From Streptomyces sp. C10-9-1 (lineage in GTDB: Bacteria; Actinomycetota; Actinomycetes; Streptomycetales; Streptomycetaceae), in NCBI RefSeq assembly GCF_024497955.1, contig NZ_JANHKP010000009.1:234262-298261 (forward strand): DNA of 64,000 nt. Reading direction: 5' to 3'. The notes beneath the pieces are model-generated. The model was not told where the DNA came from. It saw nothing but the letters and a program-made list of their open reading frames with translations, and did no database searches. A program made the position numbers and the translations under genes. Below, piece after piece: positions 25,218 to 34,329 of the stretch (positions within the stretch are counted from its first letter, which is position 1; every line of letters starts with the position of its first letter).

Positions 25218-26558
25218 TCAGGCGGCCGGCCTGCGCATCAGCAGCTGGGCGTCGGAGTCCGCCACCCCGAAGACCGGCGGCGGCGCCTCGCCCTTCATGT
25301 GGAGCCGCTCGGCGACCCGTCGCGGCAGCGGATGGTAGGAGAACTCCCCGTGCACCCGGCCGTCCGGGGCCGGGGGCCGGGCCTGGAAGCGGCAGACGGA
25401 CACGATGCGGTAGTCCTGCCGCCCGTGGGAGTCGACGACGGCGATCTCGGTGACACGCCGTGAGCCGTCGGCGTGGCGGGTGAGCTGGACGATGACGTCC
25501 ACGGCGCTGTTGATCTGGTCCTTGATGGCGACGAAGGGGATGTCGACCTCGGACATCGACCCGAGGGTCTGGAGGCGCAGCAGGGCGTCCTCGGCGCTGT
25601 TGGCGTGGACGGTGGCCAGGGAGCCGTCGTGGCCCGTGGACATGGCCTGGAGCATGTCCAGGGTCTCGCCGCCGCGGACCTCGCCGACGACGATCCGGTC
25701 GGGGCGCATCCGCAGGCTGTTGCGCACCAGGTCCCGGATGGTGACGCGGCCCTGGCCCTCGACGTTGGGCGGGCGGCTCTCCAGGGTGATCACATGCGCC
25801 TGCTGGAGCCGGAGTTCGGCGGAGTCCTCGATGGTGACGATCCGCTCGCCCTCGGGGATCATCCCGGAGAGGGCGTTGAGCAGGGTCGTCTTCCCGGTGC
25901 CGGTGGCCCCGGAGACGATGATGTTGAACTTGGCCCGCACCAGTCCGGCGAGCAGCAGGGTCATCTGCTCGTCGAGGGAGCCGAGTTCGATCATCTCCCG
26001 GAGGGTGAAGGCCCGCGGGAAGCGGCGGATGGTCAGGATCGGGCCGGTGAGGGAGAGCGGCGGGATGATGACGTTGACGCGCTCGCCGGACGGCAGCCGG
26101 GCGTCGACCATCGGGTTCGCCTCGTCGACCCGGCGGTTGACGGTGGAGACGATGCGCTCGATGGTCTGCATCAGCTGCTCGGTGGAGGAGAAGCGCATCG
26201 GCAGCTGCTCCAGCCTGCCGCGCCGCTCGACGAAGACCTGCTCGGGACCGTTCACCATGATCTCGCTGATCGAGGCGTCCTCCAGGAGGGGTTCGAGGAT
26301 GCCCAGGCCGAGGGCCTCGTCGACGACCCGCCGGATCAGCTGGGAGCGCTCGGCGGTGGACAGGACCGGGCCCTCGCGGCTGATGATGTGGCCGAGGACG
26401 CGTTCCAGCCGTGCCCTGCGCTCGGCCGCCGCGAGGGCGGACATCTCCGCGAGGTCGATCTCCTCCAGCAGTTTCGCGCGGTAGACGCCGACGAGGTGGC
26501 CGCCCTCCCCCTGACCGCCGGACGGCTGGGGGCCCTTGATGCGCGCCCGCAGGCTCAT
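25218..26558 (-). CDS. tadA: TadA/CpaF secretion ATPase
   Basis: A 446-residue cytoplasmic hexameric ATPase that powers Flp pilus assembly. The N-terminal domain includes ISEIMVNGPEQVFVERRG. The core has Walker A GATGTGKT (217-224), the acidic box IVTIEDSAEL, Walker B RIVVGEVRGGE and the His box GHDGSLATVHAN, all intact. It starts at ATG 26558. It follows the TadE-like genes by 67 nt and precedes tadB. Confidence 0.95.
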   Translation of the reverse strand: MSLRARIKGPQPSGGQGEGGHLVGVYRAKLLEEIDLAEMSALAAAERRARLERVLGHIISREGPVLSTAERSQLIRRVVDEALGLGILEPLLEDASISEIMVNGPEQVFVERRGRLEQLPMRFSSTEQLMQTIERIVSTVNRRVDEANPMVDARLPSGERVNVIIPPLSLTGPILTIRRFPRAFTLREMIELGSLDEQMTLLLAGLVRAKFNIIVSGATGTGKTTLLNALSGMIPEGERIVTIEDSAELRLQQAHVITLESRPPNVEGQGRVTIRDLVRNSLRMRPDRIVVGEVRGGETLDMLQAMSTGHDGSLATVHANSAEDALLRLQTLGSMSEVDIPFVAIKDQINSAVDVIVQLTRHADGSRRVTEIAVVDSHGRQDYRIVSVCRFQARPPAPDGRVHGEFSYHPLPRRVAERLHMKGEAPPPVFGVADSDAQLLMRRPAA

Positions 26559-26625
26559 CTCCTCAACTCCCTCGCTGTGCTGTGCTGTTGCGTCGTCGTC
26601 GGCGTGCGGTCACGCATGGCGGCCG

Positions 26626-27012
26626 TCAGTCGCGGGGCATGGTGGTGGTGCGCTGGGCGGTGCCGAAGTCGAGGAGGGGCAGCAGCGCGGGCACCCGGAC
26701 CCGTGCCGTGACCGACACCTCCTCCTCTCCGTAGGAGGCGGCGAACTCGCCGTCGAGCCAGTCGCTCAGCGCCCGCCGGCCCGCGGCCTCGGGGCCGATG
26801 TCGACGCCCTCGTAGGCGGCGGCACGGGCGGCCGCACGCGAGGCGGTCCCGGCCTGCTGGGCCGCGTAGGCGACCAGGCCGAGCTGGATCGCCGCCAGGG
26901 CGGTGAACAGCAGGACCGTGATCACACCGACGTACTCCAGGGCCGCCTGGCCCCGCTCGTCGCGGCCGGTGCGGCGGGGCGCGGGGTGCTCGGGTCCGCA
27001 GGGTGGGCGCAT
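26626..27012 (-). CDS. TadE-like pseudopilin
   Basis: A 128-residue minor pilin-like protein. A basic leader ends in a processing site G|QAALEY (Glu at +5), followed by a hydrophobic helix VGVITVLLFTALAAIQLGLV and the AGTASRAAARAAA helix typical of actinobacterial TadE. A small C-terminal domain follows. It starts at ATG 27012, only 1 nt away from the stop of the preceding pseudopilin gene, indicating coupling. Confidence 0.88.
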   Translation of the reverse strand: MRPPCGPEHPAPRRTGRDERGQAALEYVGVITVLLFTALAAIQLGLVAYAAQQAGTASRAAARAAAYEGVDIGPEAAGRRALSDWLDGEFAASYGEEEVSVTARVRVPALLPLLDFGTAQRTTTMPRD

Positions 27013-27013
27013 C

Positions 27014-27523
27014 TCAGCTCTCCCTCACCGCTGCGGCCTCGCCGGGTGCGTTGATCCCCAGGGAGAGGCCCGGGAACAGGACGGGGATCCTGACGTCCAC
27101 GGTGGCCTTCACCAGGTCCCCCTCGCTCCAGCAGCCGATCTCGGCCGACCAGGCACCGGGCAGGTCCTGCCGCCCGGCGCGCTCGCAGGCCCCCGCGCGG
27201 TCGCCCTCCGCGACGGCCCCGGCGCGCACGGCCTCGTCCGCGGCGTGGCCCGCCAGGGAGAAGGAGTAGCCCACGAGGGCGGCCTGCCAGAGCAGGACGA
27301 TCGTGGCGAGCACCACGGGCACCATGCCGGTGAACTCGATGGCCGCCTGGCCCCGGTCGTCGCCGGGGCGGAACCGGGCGGGACCGGCGGTCCTCTCCTC
27401 GCGGGGACCGCCGGCGCGCGGGTGCGGCCGGGCGCGGGCGGCCGGGCGCCGACGGCACCCCGCCGGGCGCGCCGAGGGCCCTGCCGTGCGCGGGACGCGT
27501 CCCGCCGTGCGTGTACGTCCCAT
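27014..27523 (-). CDS. Second TadE-like pseudopilin
   Basis: A 169-residue protein whose N-terminal ~55 residues are Arg/Pro-rich, followed by a processing site G|QAAIEF (Glu at +5) and a hydrophobic helix MVPVVLATIVLLWQAALVG. Two cysteines (ACERAG, GCWSEG) may form a disulfide. I chose the ATG at 27523; the leader is unusually long, so an internal start cannot be excluded and an upstream one at 27598 is possible. It is the paralogue of the adjacent TadE-like gene. Confidence 0.82.
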   Translation of the reverse strand: MGRTRTAGRVPRTAGPSARPAGCRRRPAARARPHPRAGGPREERTAGPARFRPGDDRGQAAIEFTGMVPVVLATIVLLWQAALVGYSFSLAGHAADEAVRAGAVAEGDRAGACERAGRQDLPGAWSAEIGCWSEGDLVKATVDVRIPVLFPGLSLGINAPGEAAAVRES

Positions 27524-27610
27524 GGTTCCCCGCGCCCCCTCGCCCCCCGCGGTCCCCGCGGCGGCCGGTCCGCCGCGCGCCCTCGTCCCGTTCCCCACGT
27601 CCCGCCCCCG

Positions 27611-28858
27611 TCACCGGCCGCGCTGCCGCCGGAGGCCGGCGGGCCCCCGGTCGCCGCGCTGCCGTCCCCGCCTGCCGGGTACGTCGGGAGTCTCCACCAT
27701 GCCCACCTCGGCCGCCAGTGCCCACAGAGCCTGCTTGACGGCGGACTTGGCGTCCAGGTCCTGCATCCGCCCGGCGTCGACCGCGGCCGCCAGCTCCTTG
27801 AAGGCCGCCGGGACGACGGACCGGGCGGTGCGGGTGCGGGTGATCTTCTCGACGAGCTGGGGCTGGATCTCGGTGGACCGGGTGTGGCGGTTGACGACGG
27901 TGACCGTCTCCTCGGCCTTGCGGATCTGGAGCCGGTCCCACAGGCGGACCGTCCGCTTGGCCGCGCGCACGGCCACCACGTCGGGGGTGGTCAGCAGCAG
28001 TGCGGTGTCGGCGGTCTCCACGGCCACCGCGTTGGCGTTGGTCATATGGGTGCCGCAGTCCACGACGACCACCTCGTAGCGGTGGCGCAGGGCGCCGAGG
28101 ATCTGCCGGACCGCGCGGTCGGTGACCTCCTCGCCGCGCTCGCCGTCGGCGGGCGCCAGGAGCAGTCCGAGACCGGTCTCGTGGACGAAGACGACGTCCT
28201 GCAGGACCCGCGGCGAGATGTCCTGGATCCCGGCCAGGTCCACGACCGACCTGCGGAACTGGACGTCGAGGTAGGAGGCGACGTCGCCGGCCTGGAGGTC
28301 GAGGTCGACCAGTGCGACGGTCCGGCCGGAGGCCCGTGCGGCGAGGGCGAGCTGGACGGCGGCGACCGTGGTGCCGACCCCGCCCTTGGCGCCCGCCACG
28401 GCGACGACCGTGCCCCCCGGCCCCGTGGGCGCGTCCGCGCCCTGGCCCAGGTGGCGGCGGACGCCCGACGCCCACGCGGCGGCGGCCTGGATGCGCTGGG
28501 CCAGCTCCTCGTAGGAGAGCGGAAGGCCGACCAGCCCGCGGGCCCCGGAGTCCATGGCCGCGGAGTACAGTCCGGTGCCGGCGTCCGCCGTGACGAGGAC
28601 GACCCCCACGGCGGGGAAGCGCAGGGCGACCTCCCGGATGAGCTCCAGCGCGGGTACCGGGCCGATGTGCTCGTGGACGAGGACGACCTCGGGAAGCTCG
28701 TCGAGGGATTCCGAGGCGAGGCGGGCGAGCGTGTCGATCAGCGCGGTCGAGTCGCCGGCGGGCTCCGAGGGCTCGCTGTCGGGCAGCTGGCCGAGCAGGC
28801 CGGCGAGCGAGCGGGCGACGTCGGCGTCGCCGACCGCGGGGAGGATGCGTGTCGTCAT
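27611..28858 (-). CDS. tadZ: TadZ/CpaE-like pilus localisation ATPase
   Basis: A 415-residue protein: an N-terminal receiver-like domain (about 1-140; AVGVVLVTADAGTGLYSAAM) and a MinD/ParA ATPase domain with a deviant Walker A VAGAKGGVGTTV, switch I region VDLDLQAGDVASYLD and VVVDCGTHMTNAN. In other bacteria TadZ/CpaE places the pilus machine at the pole. It starts at ATG 28858, 7 nt after the cpaB stop. Confidence 0.92.
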   Translation of the reverse strand: MTTRILPAVGDADVARSLAGLLGQLPDSEPSEPAGDSTALIDTLARLASESLDELPEVVLVHEHIGPVPALELIREVALRFPAVGVVLVTADAGTGLYSAAMDSGARGLVGLPLSYEELAQRIQAAAAWASGVRRHLGQGADAPTGPGGTVVAVAGAKGGVGTTVAAVQLALAARASGRTVALVDLDLQAGDVASYLDVQFRRSVVDLAGIQDISPRVLQDVVFVHETGLGLLLAPADGERGEEVTDRAVRQILGALRHRYEVVVVDCGTHMTNANAVAVETADTALLLTTPDVVAVRAAKRTVRLWDRLQIRKAEETVTVVNRHTRSTEIQPQLVEKITRTRTARSVVPAAFKELAAAVDAGRMQDLDAKSAVKQALWALAAEVGMVETPDVPGRRGRQRGDRGPAGLRRQRGR

Positions 28859-28865
28859 GGCCGCC

Positions 28866-29585
28866 TCACCGGTCCCGGTCCTCGTCGAGGGTGTAGGTGC
28901 CCTCGCCGGGGCGCAGGTCCGTGGGGCTGCCCTGGGCGACCAGCGCGAGGCGGACGTGGACCGCGAAGGACTCGGCGAAGGCGACCCGCTGGGCGTCCTG
29001 GGTGTCCAGGGCGAAGGTGATGGGCACCGCCTGGGTGACGGTCCGGCCGCGGTCGCCGGCCTTCGGGTCCAGGGGGGTCAGCCGCCCGACGTCGATGACC
29101 TTGGCGTTGGCCACGATGATCCGGGACTCCGGAACGGAGCCGCGGCCCCGGGACTCCTCGTCGAAGGTGGCGAAGATGTTGACGCGGGCCCCGGGCGTGA
29201 TCTTGCCCGCGACGCCGGTGGCCGCGTCGATCATGATGGCGATCTCCTGCTCGCCGTCCTCCAGCGCGGGCCGGAGGACCATCATGTCCCGCTGGAGCAG
29301 CGATCCCTTGAGCAGCCGGGTGACGGCCGTCCTGCCCTCGACCGCGGCCAGGTCGGTCACCGCGCTGTCGGAGAGCCACCGCCGGGGCATGCTGACCTCC
29401 TCGAACTGCCCGGCGCTGAGCTCGGTGTACGGGGCGATGTCGGCCTTCACCCGGTAGGCGGTGACCTCGGGTCCGACCTTGGCGTTCACGTCGCTGACCA
29501 CCGACAGCACGCCCGCGAACGCCCCGAGGGCGCAGAGTACGGACAGGAGCATGAGGACGACGCCGCGGCGCTGCCGTGAGTTCAT
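28866..29585 (-). CDS. cpaB: CpaB/RcpC-like Flp pilus assembly protein
   Basis: A 239-residue protein with an N-terminal membrane segment (RRGVVLMLLSVLCALGAFAGV) and an SAF domain (about 40-105; ADIAPYTELSAGQFEEVSMP, LLKGSLLQRDMM), followed by a second beta domain (GARVNIFATFDE). In Gram-negatives it supports the secretin; no secretin gene is present here, as expected for a bacterium without an outer membrane, so it probably organises the exit through the wall. It starts at ATG 29585. Confidence 0.9.
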   Translation of the reverse strand: MNSRQRRGVVLMLLSVLCALGAFAGVLSVVSDVNAKVGPEVTAYRVKADIAPYTELSAGQFEEVSMPRRWLSDSAVTDLAAVEGRTAVTRLLKGSLLQRDMMVLRPALEDGEQEIAIMIDAATGVAGKITPGARVNIFATFDEESRGRGSVPESRIIVANAKVIDVGRLTPLDPKAGDRGRTVTQAVPITFALDTQDAQRVAFAESFAVHVRLALVAQGSPTDLRPGEGTYTLDEDRDR

Positions 29586-29712
29586 GGGCGGGGCAACCTC
29601 GTGGGGAGACGTGGGCTGGCTGGGTTCGGTCGGGTGGTCGGGTGGTGCCGGTCGCCTCCGCCCTCCCGGGAGGGCCGGCCCCGCGCACGCCCGTGGCGCG
29701 GCCGGTGCGCGG

Positions 29713-30591
29713 CTACGGGCCGAGGCTGCTTTGGGTCCCCTGCCGCAGGGGGACCGGGGCACGGTCGCGCGGCTCCCGGGGGCCGATGGGGGCGGCGCAG
29801 AACCCGCACCGGTCGCCGATGAGTTCGAGGCCGCACCAGCGGCAGTCCTCCCTGCGGACCGAGGCCACGAGCTGGTGGACCACGGTGAGGTCGGGCAGGT
29901 GCGCGGCGAACTCCACGAGCCGTCCGGTCCCCCACCACCCGGGGGACGCGGCGGGCAGGGGGGCCTCCTGGACGTCCTGCACCCGCCAGGCCGCCGCGAG
30001 GTGGTCGGTGACCCAGTCCGCCGCCAGCTGCCCCCGGGCGAACAGCAGCCGGGTGGCGTACTCGGGTCCTTCGAGTTCACCCGCGCCCGCCTTGACGAGC
30101 TGCGCCCGGGGGTGGGCGGCGACGGCGAACTGGGAGCCGGGGACCCAGGAGCGGGCGTGCGCCTTCAGGCCCACGGGCACGCGGTCCAGGCGGGCCACGC
30201 TGCCGAGCAGCGCCCCGGCGTGCAGGTAGTGGGAGAGCAGCCGGGCGGCGGAGGCCAGTACCCCGGGGCCGAAGTCGCACAGCGACAGCTGGCGCAGCTG
30301 GCGCACCAGCAGGGAGAGGGCGAGCGGGGGGAGCGGAGAGGCGAGCAGGGCGATGCGGTCGCTCTCCAGCAGGGAGCGGACCGCGTGGATCCGCCTGCGG
30401 TGGGCGGCGGGGAGCGAGGCCGGGTACAGGGCGATCACGTAGCCGGACTGCTCCACGAGGACCTGCATGTCGGCGACGGCCGCCTCCAGCGGCTGGTCGT
30501 CGGGGTGCTGGAGCAGGGCCGCGGTGGGCGTGTGGTGGTCGGTGGCGGGCAGCACGAGGTCGGCGCTGGTGACGGCTATGGAGGTCGGCAC
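29713..30591 (-). CDS. Conserved protein of unknown function at the head of the Tad operon
   Basis: A 292-residue protein without membrane segments. The body is helical (residues ~35-190). The C-terminal part contains two CxxC knuckles, CRWCG and CGFCA, separated by eight residues, a zinc-ribbon-like pattern. I do not recognise the family. It is first in the pilus transcription unit, 127 nt before cpaB, and is thus probably a cytoplasmic accessory or regulator of the pilus. The start at 30591 (MPTSIAVTSADLVLP) lacks a striking ribosome-binding site. Confidence 0.72.
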   Translation of the reverse strand: MPTSIAVTSADLVLPATDHHTPTAALLQHPDDQPLEAAVADMQVLVEQSGYVIALYPASLPAAHRRRIHAVRSLLESDRIALLASPLPPLALSLLVRQLRQLSLCDFGPGVLASAARLLSHYLHAGALLGSVARLDRVPVGLKAHARSWVPGSQFAVAAHPRAQLVKAGAGELEGPEYATRLLFARGQLAADWVTDHLAAAWRVQDVQEAPLPAASPGWWGTGRLVEFAAHLPDLTVVHQLVASVRREDCRWCGLELIGDRCGFCAAPIGPREPRDRAPVPLRQGTQSSLGP

Positions 30592-30984
30592 GCTGATCCC
30601 CCGTTCAGCTTCGGCGGCGGCCTGCGGCGGATGGCCGCGGCGCCTGCTGGCTCCGTGTTCCTCGCCACCTCACCTTATCCACCTCCCACGACGCAGAGAA
30701 CGGCTTTCGGCACGCAGCGTCGCAGGGGTGGGCCGGCCGGTGCGGACAAACCCTCAGAAAGGGTGTGGACAAGCGGGGTTGGGGCAGGGACCGGCGCCCT
30801 CCGGCCGCGCACCGGGGGGCGGGCGGCGGCCCCCGCACCCGCGCCGGGCCCGTCGCGCGGGAGGTCTTGACAAGCCAATTGGTCTGGACCAGCTTGTACC
30901 TCCACGGTGGCCGCCGTACGCCCCCGGTCTCCACGACGCCGCGGAGACCGGTCCCTCCCCGACTTCCCCCACCGGAGGACGCAA
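30592..30984. promoter_or_regulatory. Divergent region between the Tad operon and the chitinase gene
   Basis: This 393-bp region holds no supported gene. It carries the chitinase promoter on the right (TTGACA at 30867, dre operator, TGTACC at 30895) and presumably the Tad operon promoter on the left, where AT-richer sequence occurs around 30665-30715. Confidence 0.6.
30867..30900 (+). promoter_or_regulatory. Chitinase promoter with DasR-type operator (dre)
   Basis: The -35 TTGACA (30867-30872) and -10 TGTACC (30895-30900) flank ATTGGTCTGGACCAGC (30878-30893), close to the dre consensus for DasR, the N-acetylglucosamine-responsive GntR repressor. Placement between -35 and -10 predicts repression until aminosugars accumulate. 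Confidence 0.82.
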
Positions 30985-32685
30985 GTGGACCGCAGCACAC
31001 CCATCCGCAGATGGCTAGGCGCCGGTATGGCGCTCGCCGTCGGAACCGGGCTCTGCCTCCTCGGCACGGCCGGAACGGCCCAGGCCGCCGACGTGAACGT
31101 CGTCAAGAACGCCGGATTCGAGTCTGGGCTCGCCAACTGGACCTGCTCCGCGGGCAGCGGTGCGGCCGTGTCCTCCCCCGTGCGCACCGGGGCGGGCGCC
31201 CTGAAGGCCTCGCCCGCCGGGCTGGACAACGCCCGCTGCACCCAGACCCTGGCGGTCAGGCCGAACTCCACCTACGCCGTGAGCGCCTGGGTGCAGGGCA
31301 GCTACGTGTACCTGGGCGCGAGCGGCACCGGCACCCAGGACGTGTCCACCTGGACGCCGGGCAGCACCGGCTGGAGCAGGCTCGCCACCTCCTTCACCAC
31401 CGGGTCGAGCACCACCTCGGTCACCCTCTACACCCACGGCTGGTACGGCACCCCGGCGTACCACGTGGACGACGTGAGCGTCCTCGGGCCGGACGGGGGC
31501 GGCGGCACCGACCCCGACCCCGTCGTCCCGTCGCCGCCCGCGACGCCCTCCCTCGGCGCCGTGACCACCACCTCGGTGGGCCTGAACTGGGGTGCGGTCT
31601 CCGGCGCCACCGGCTACAACGTCTACCGCGACGGGACGAAGGTCCAGTCGGTGGCCGCCACCTCGGCCACGGTCGGCGGGCTGTCCCCCGACACCGCGTA
31701 CCAGTTCCAGGTGACGGCCACCAACACGGCCGGGGAGTCGGCGAAGTCCCCCGCCGTGACCGGCCGCACCGCCAAGGACGGCGGCGGTCCCGGCAACCCG
31801 TCGGTGCCCCGCCACGCGCTGACCGGCTACTGGCAGAACTTCGACAACGGGGCCACCGTCCAGAAGCTGCGGGACGTGCAGGCGCAGTACGACATCATCG
31901 CGGTGTCCTTCGCCGACTCGACGGCGGTGCCGGGTGAGATCGTCTTCAACCTCGACCCGGCGGTCGGCTACGCCTCCGTGGCGGACTTCAAGGCGGACAT
32001 CGCCGCCAAGAAGGCCGCCGGCAAGTCGGTGATCATCTCCGTCGGCGGCGAGAAGGGCAACGTCACGATCAACAGCGACGCCTCCGCCACGGCGTTCGCG
32101 GACAGCGCCTGGGCGCTGATGCAGGAGTACGGCTTCAGCGGGGTGGACATCGACCTGGAGCACGGCATCAACTCCACGTACCTGACCAAGGCGCTGCGGC
32201 AGCTGTCGGCCAAGGCGGGCCCGTCGATGGTGCTCACGATGGCCCCGCAGACCATCGACATGCAGAACACCGGAACCGAGTACTTCAAGCTGGCCCTCAA
32301 CGTGAAGGACATCCTCACGGTGGTCAACATGCAGTACTACAACAGCGGCTCCATGCTGGGCTGCGACGGCAGGGTCTACTCGCAGGGCTCGGTGGACTTC
32401 CTGACCGCACTGGCCTGCATCCAGCTGGAGGGCGGCCTCGACGCCTCCCAGGTGGGCCTCGGCGTGCCGGCCTCCACCCGCGGCGCGGGCAGCGGCTACG
32501 TGCCGCCGTCGGTCGTGAACAGCGCCCTGGACTGCCTGGCCCGCGGCACCAACTGCGGTTCCTTCAAGCCGTCGAGGACCTACCCCTCGCTGCGCGGCGC
32601 GATGACCTGGTCGACCAACTGGGACGCGACCGCGGGCAGTGCCTGGTCCAACGCGGTCGGTCCGCACGTCCACAACCTGCCGTAG
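30985..32685 (+). CDS. Secreted GH18 chitinase with CBM and FnIII domains
   Basis: A 566-residue exported chitinase. Signal peptide (about 1-31, ending GTAQAA), a CenC-like carbohydrate-binding module (32-160; VVKNAGFESGLANWTCSAG), a fibronectin III domain (about 180-265), then the GH18 barrel with catalytic Glu in GFSGVDIDLEHG and the VVNMQYYN strand. The usual DxxDxDxE begins with Ser here instead of the first Asp. The GTG at 30985 has a GGAGG site. Regulation by DasR is indicated by the dre. A hairpin follows the stop. Confidence 0.95.
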   Translation: MDRSTPIRRWLGAGMALAVGTGLCLLGTAGTAQAADVNVVKNAGFESGLANWTCSAGSGAAVSSPVRTGAGALKASPAGLDNARCTQTLAVRPNSTYAVSAWVQGSYVYLGASGTGTQDVSTWTPGSTGWSRLATSFTTGSSTTSVTLYTHGWYGTPAYHVDDVSVLGPDGGGGTDPDPVVPSPPATPSLGAVTTTSVGLNWGAVSGATGYNVYRDGTKVQSVAATSATVGGLSPDTAYQFQVTATNTAGESAKSPAVTGRTAKDGGGPGNPSVPRHALTGYWQNFDNGATVQKLRDVQAQYDIIAVSFADSTAVPGEIVFNLDPAVGYASVADFKADIAAKKAAGKSVIISVGGEKGNVTINSDASATAFADSAWALMQEYGFSGVDIDLEHGINSTYLTKALRQLSAKAGPSMVLTMAPQTIDMQNTGTEYFKLALNVKDILTVVNMQYYNSGSMLGCDGRVYSQGSVDFLTALACIQLEGGLDASQVGLGVPASTRGAGSGYVPPSVVNSALDCLARGTNCGSFKPSRTYPSLRGAMTWSTNWDATAGSAWSNAVGPHVHNLP

Positions 32686-32696
32686 CCGTTGCCACC

Positions 32697-32736
32697 GGCC
32701 GGGCCCGACCGCTCCCCCGGCGGCACGGGCCCGGCC
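32697..32736. terminator. Hairpin between the chitinase and Nramp-like genes
   Basis: An 11-bp perfect inverted repeat (32697-32707 and 32726-32736) with an 18-nt loop lies between convergent genes. Confidence 0.7.
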
Positions 32737-32742
32737 GCGTTC

Positions 32743-34071
32743 TCACCAGGGCAGCTCGCGCACCTGCTGGACGCACAGCACGACGAACAGCAGCCCGGCC
32801 GCCGCGAGCATCGCGTTGGACAGCGGCCCGTTGCGCCATTCGGGCGGTGTGCGGCGGGAGTTGAGGAGCCACAGCAGGGTCGTGGCCAGGAAGGGCATGA
32901 AGAACGCCCCCAGGACCCCGTAGGCCACGACGAGCCCGAACGGCCGGTCGAGGAAGAGCAGCAGCATCGGCGGGAAGGTCAGCCACAGCAGAAAGGCACG
33001 GAAGGCCGTCGTCCGCTCGGGCGCCCCGGTGCCCTCCGCGTCCCCCGCGACGCCCCCGTCAGCCGCCGCTCCGCCCGCCGGGCCGCCGCGGGCGCGCCCG
33101 CGGCGCAACCGGCCGGCGAAGTCGGCGAACAGCAGGCTGACCCCGTGCCAGACGCCGATCAGCGAGGAGAACGAGGCCGCGAAGAAGCCGACCAGGAACA
33201 GCGTGGCCGTCGCGGAGCCGTACCGGTCCGCGAGGACCTCGCCCAGGTCGACCAGCCCGCGGTCGCCCCCCTCCAGGGCGATCCGGGAGGAGTGCAGCAG
33301 CTCCGCACCGATGATCAGCATGGCGACGACGAAGATCCCCGTGGTGAGGTAGGCGACCCGGTTGTCGAGGCGCATGACCCGCATCCAGCCGGGCCCGCTC
33401 CAGCCCTTGGCGTTGACCCAGTACCCGTAGGCGGCCATCGTGATCGTCCCGCCGACGCCGCCGACCAGGCCCAGGCTGTAGAGCAGCGAGCCGTCCGGCA
33501 GGACCGGGGCGAGTCCGGCGAGCACCGCGCCCAGGTCCGGCGCGACGCGGACGGCGACGTAGACCACGACCACGAACATCACGCCGACCAGGACCGCCAT
33601 CGCCTTCTCGACGACCGGGTAGCGGCCCCACCACACGAACACGAGCCCGACCAGGCCGGTGACGACGGCCCAGGTACGCAGCCCCGGCCCGTCGGGGAAG
33701 AGGGCCGCCAGCGGCAGGGCGCTGGAGGACATGGCGGTCGCCCCGTAGACGAAGCCCCAGACCACGACGTAGACGCCGAAGTAGCCGGTGGTCCAGCGGC
33801 CGAGGGAGCGCCAGCCCTCGAAGAGGGTGCGCCCGGTGGCGAGGTGCCAGCGGCCGCACGCCTCCGCCAGTGAGATCTTCACGAGGCAGCCGATGACGGC
33901 CGCCCACAGGAGGGTGTAGCCGTAGCGGCTTCCGGCGACGAGGGTGGCGACCAGGTCCCCGGCGCCGACGCCGGTGGCGGCGACGACGATCCCGGGACCG
34001 ATGAGCCGCCAACCCGCCCTGCGGGGAGGTGCCGCGGAACCGCTCGCGCCCTCCTCGGTGATGCCTGCCAT
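32743..34071 (-). CDS. Nramp-like divalent cation transporter homologue
   Basis: A 442-residue membrane protein with about 11 segments in the Nramp (LeuT) fold: GPGIVVAATGVGAGD in TM1, SRYGYTLLW, and a FFAASFSSLIGVWHG segment in the late TMs. The metal-binding DPGN of TM1 reads GAGD, and the MPH of TM6 is absent (the region reads ITMAAYGYWVNAKGW). It therefore belongs to a divergent Nramp-related branch and manganese transport should not be assumed. The start at ATG 34071 follows a Gly-rich upstream. It is divergent from the carboxypeptidase gene. Confidence 0.85.
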   Translation of the reverse strand: MAGITEEGASGSAAPPRRAGWRLIGPGIVVAATGVGAGDLVATLVAGSRYGYTLLWAAVIGCLVKISLAEACGRWHLATGRTLFEGWRSLGRWTTGYFGVYVVVWGFVYGATAMSSSALPLAALFPDGPGLRTWAVVTGLVGLVFVWWGRYPVVEKAMAVLVGVMFVVVVYVAVRVAPDLGAVLAGLAPVLPDGSLLYSLGLVGGVGGTITMAAYGYWVNAKGWSGPGWMRVMRLDNRVAYLTTGIFVVAMLIIGAELLHSSRIALEGGDRGLVDLGEVLADRYGSATATLFLVGFFAASFSSLIGVWHGVSLLFADFAGRLRRGRARGGPAGGAAADGGVAGDAEGTGAPERTTAFRAFLLWLTFPPMLLLFLDRPFGLVVAYGVLGAFFMPFLATTLLWLLNSRRTPPEWRNGPLSNAMLAAAGLLFVVLCVQQVRELPW

Positions 34072-34329
34072 GGATGCATCCGCCTTCCCGCTCGTCCCAC
34101 CAGGTGACGGCCGTCACGTAAGCGGGGCGCGGGTCGTCGCGCAAGAGGGCCTCGGGTGGTCCGATGGGCTCACCCGCCGCGCGGGGGCCCGGAGAGCCCG
34201 GGGATGACCGGGATTCGTATTGACCGGAACATGCCATTACTCGACGATGTCCCCGCACGCCCTGCGGCGGGTGCCGATCCCCGCGCCCCGCCGCACCGCA
34301 GCGACCCCCACACCCCCAGGAGCCACCCC

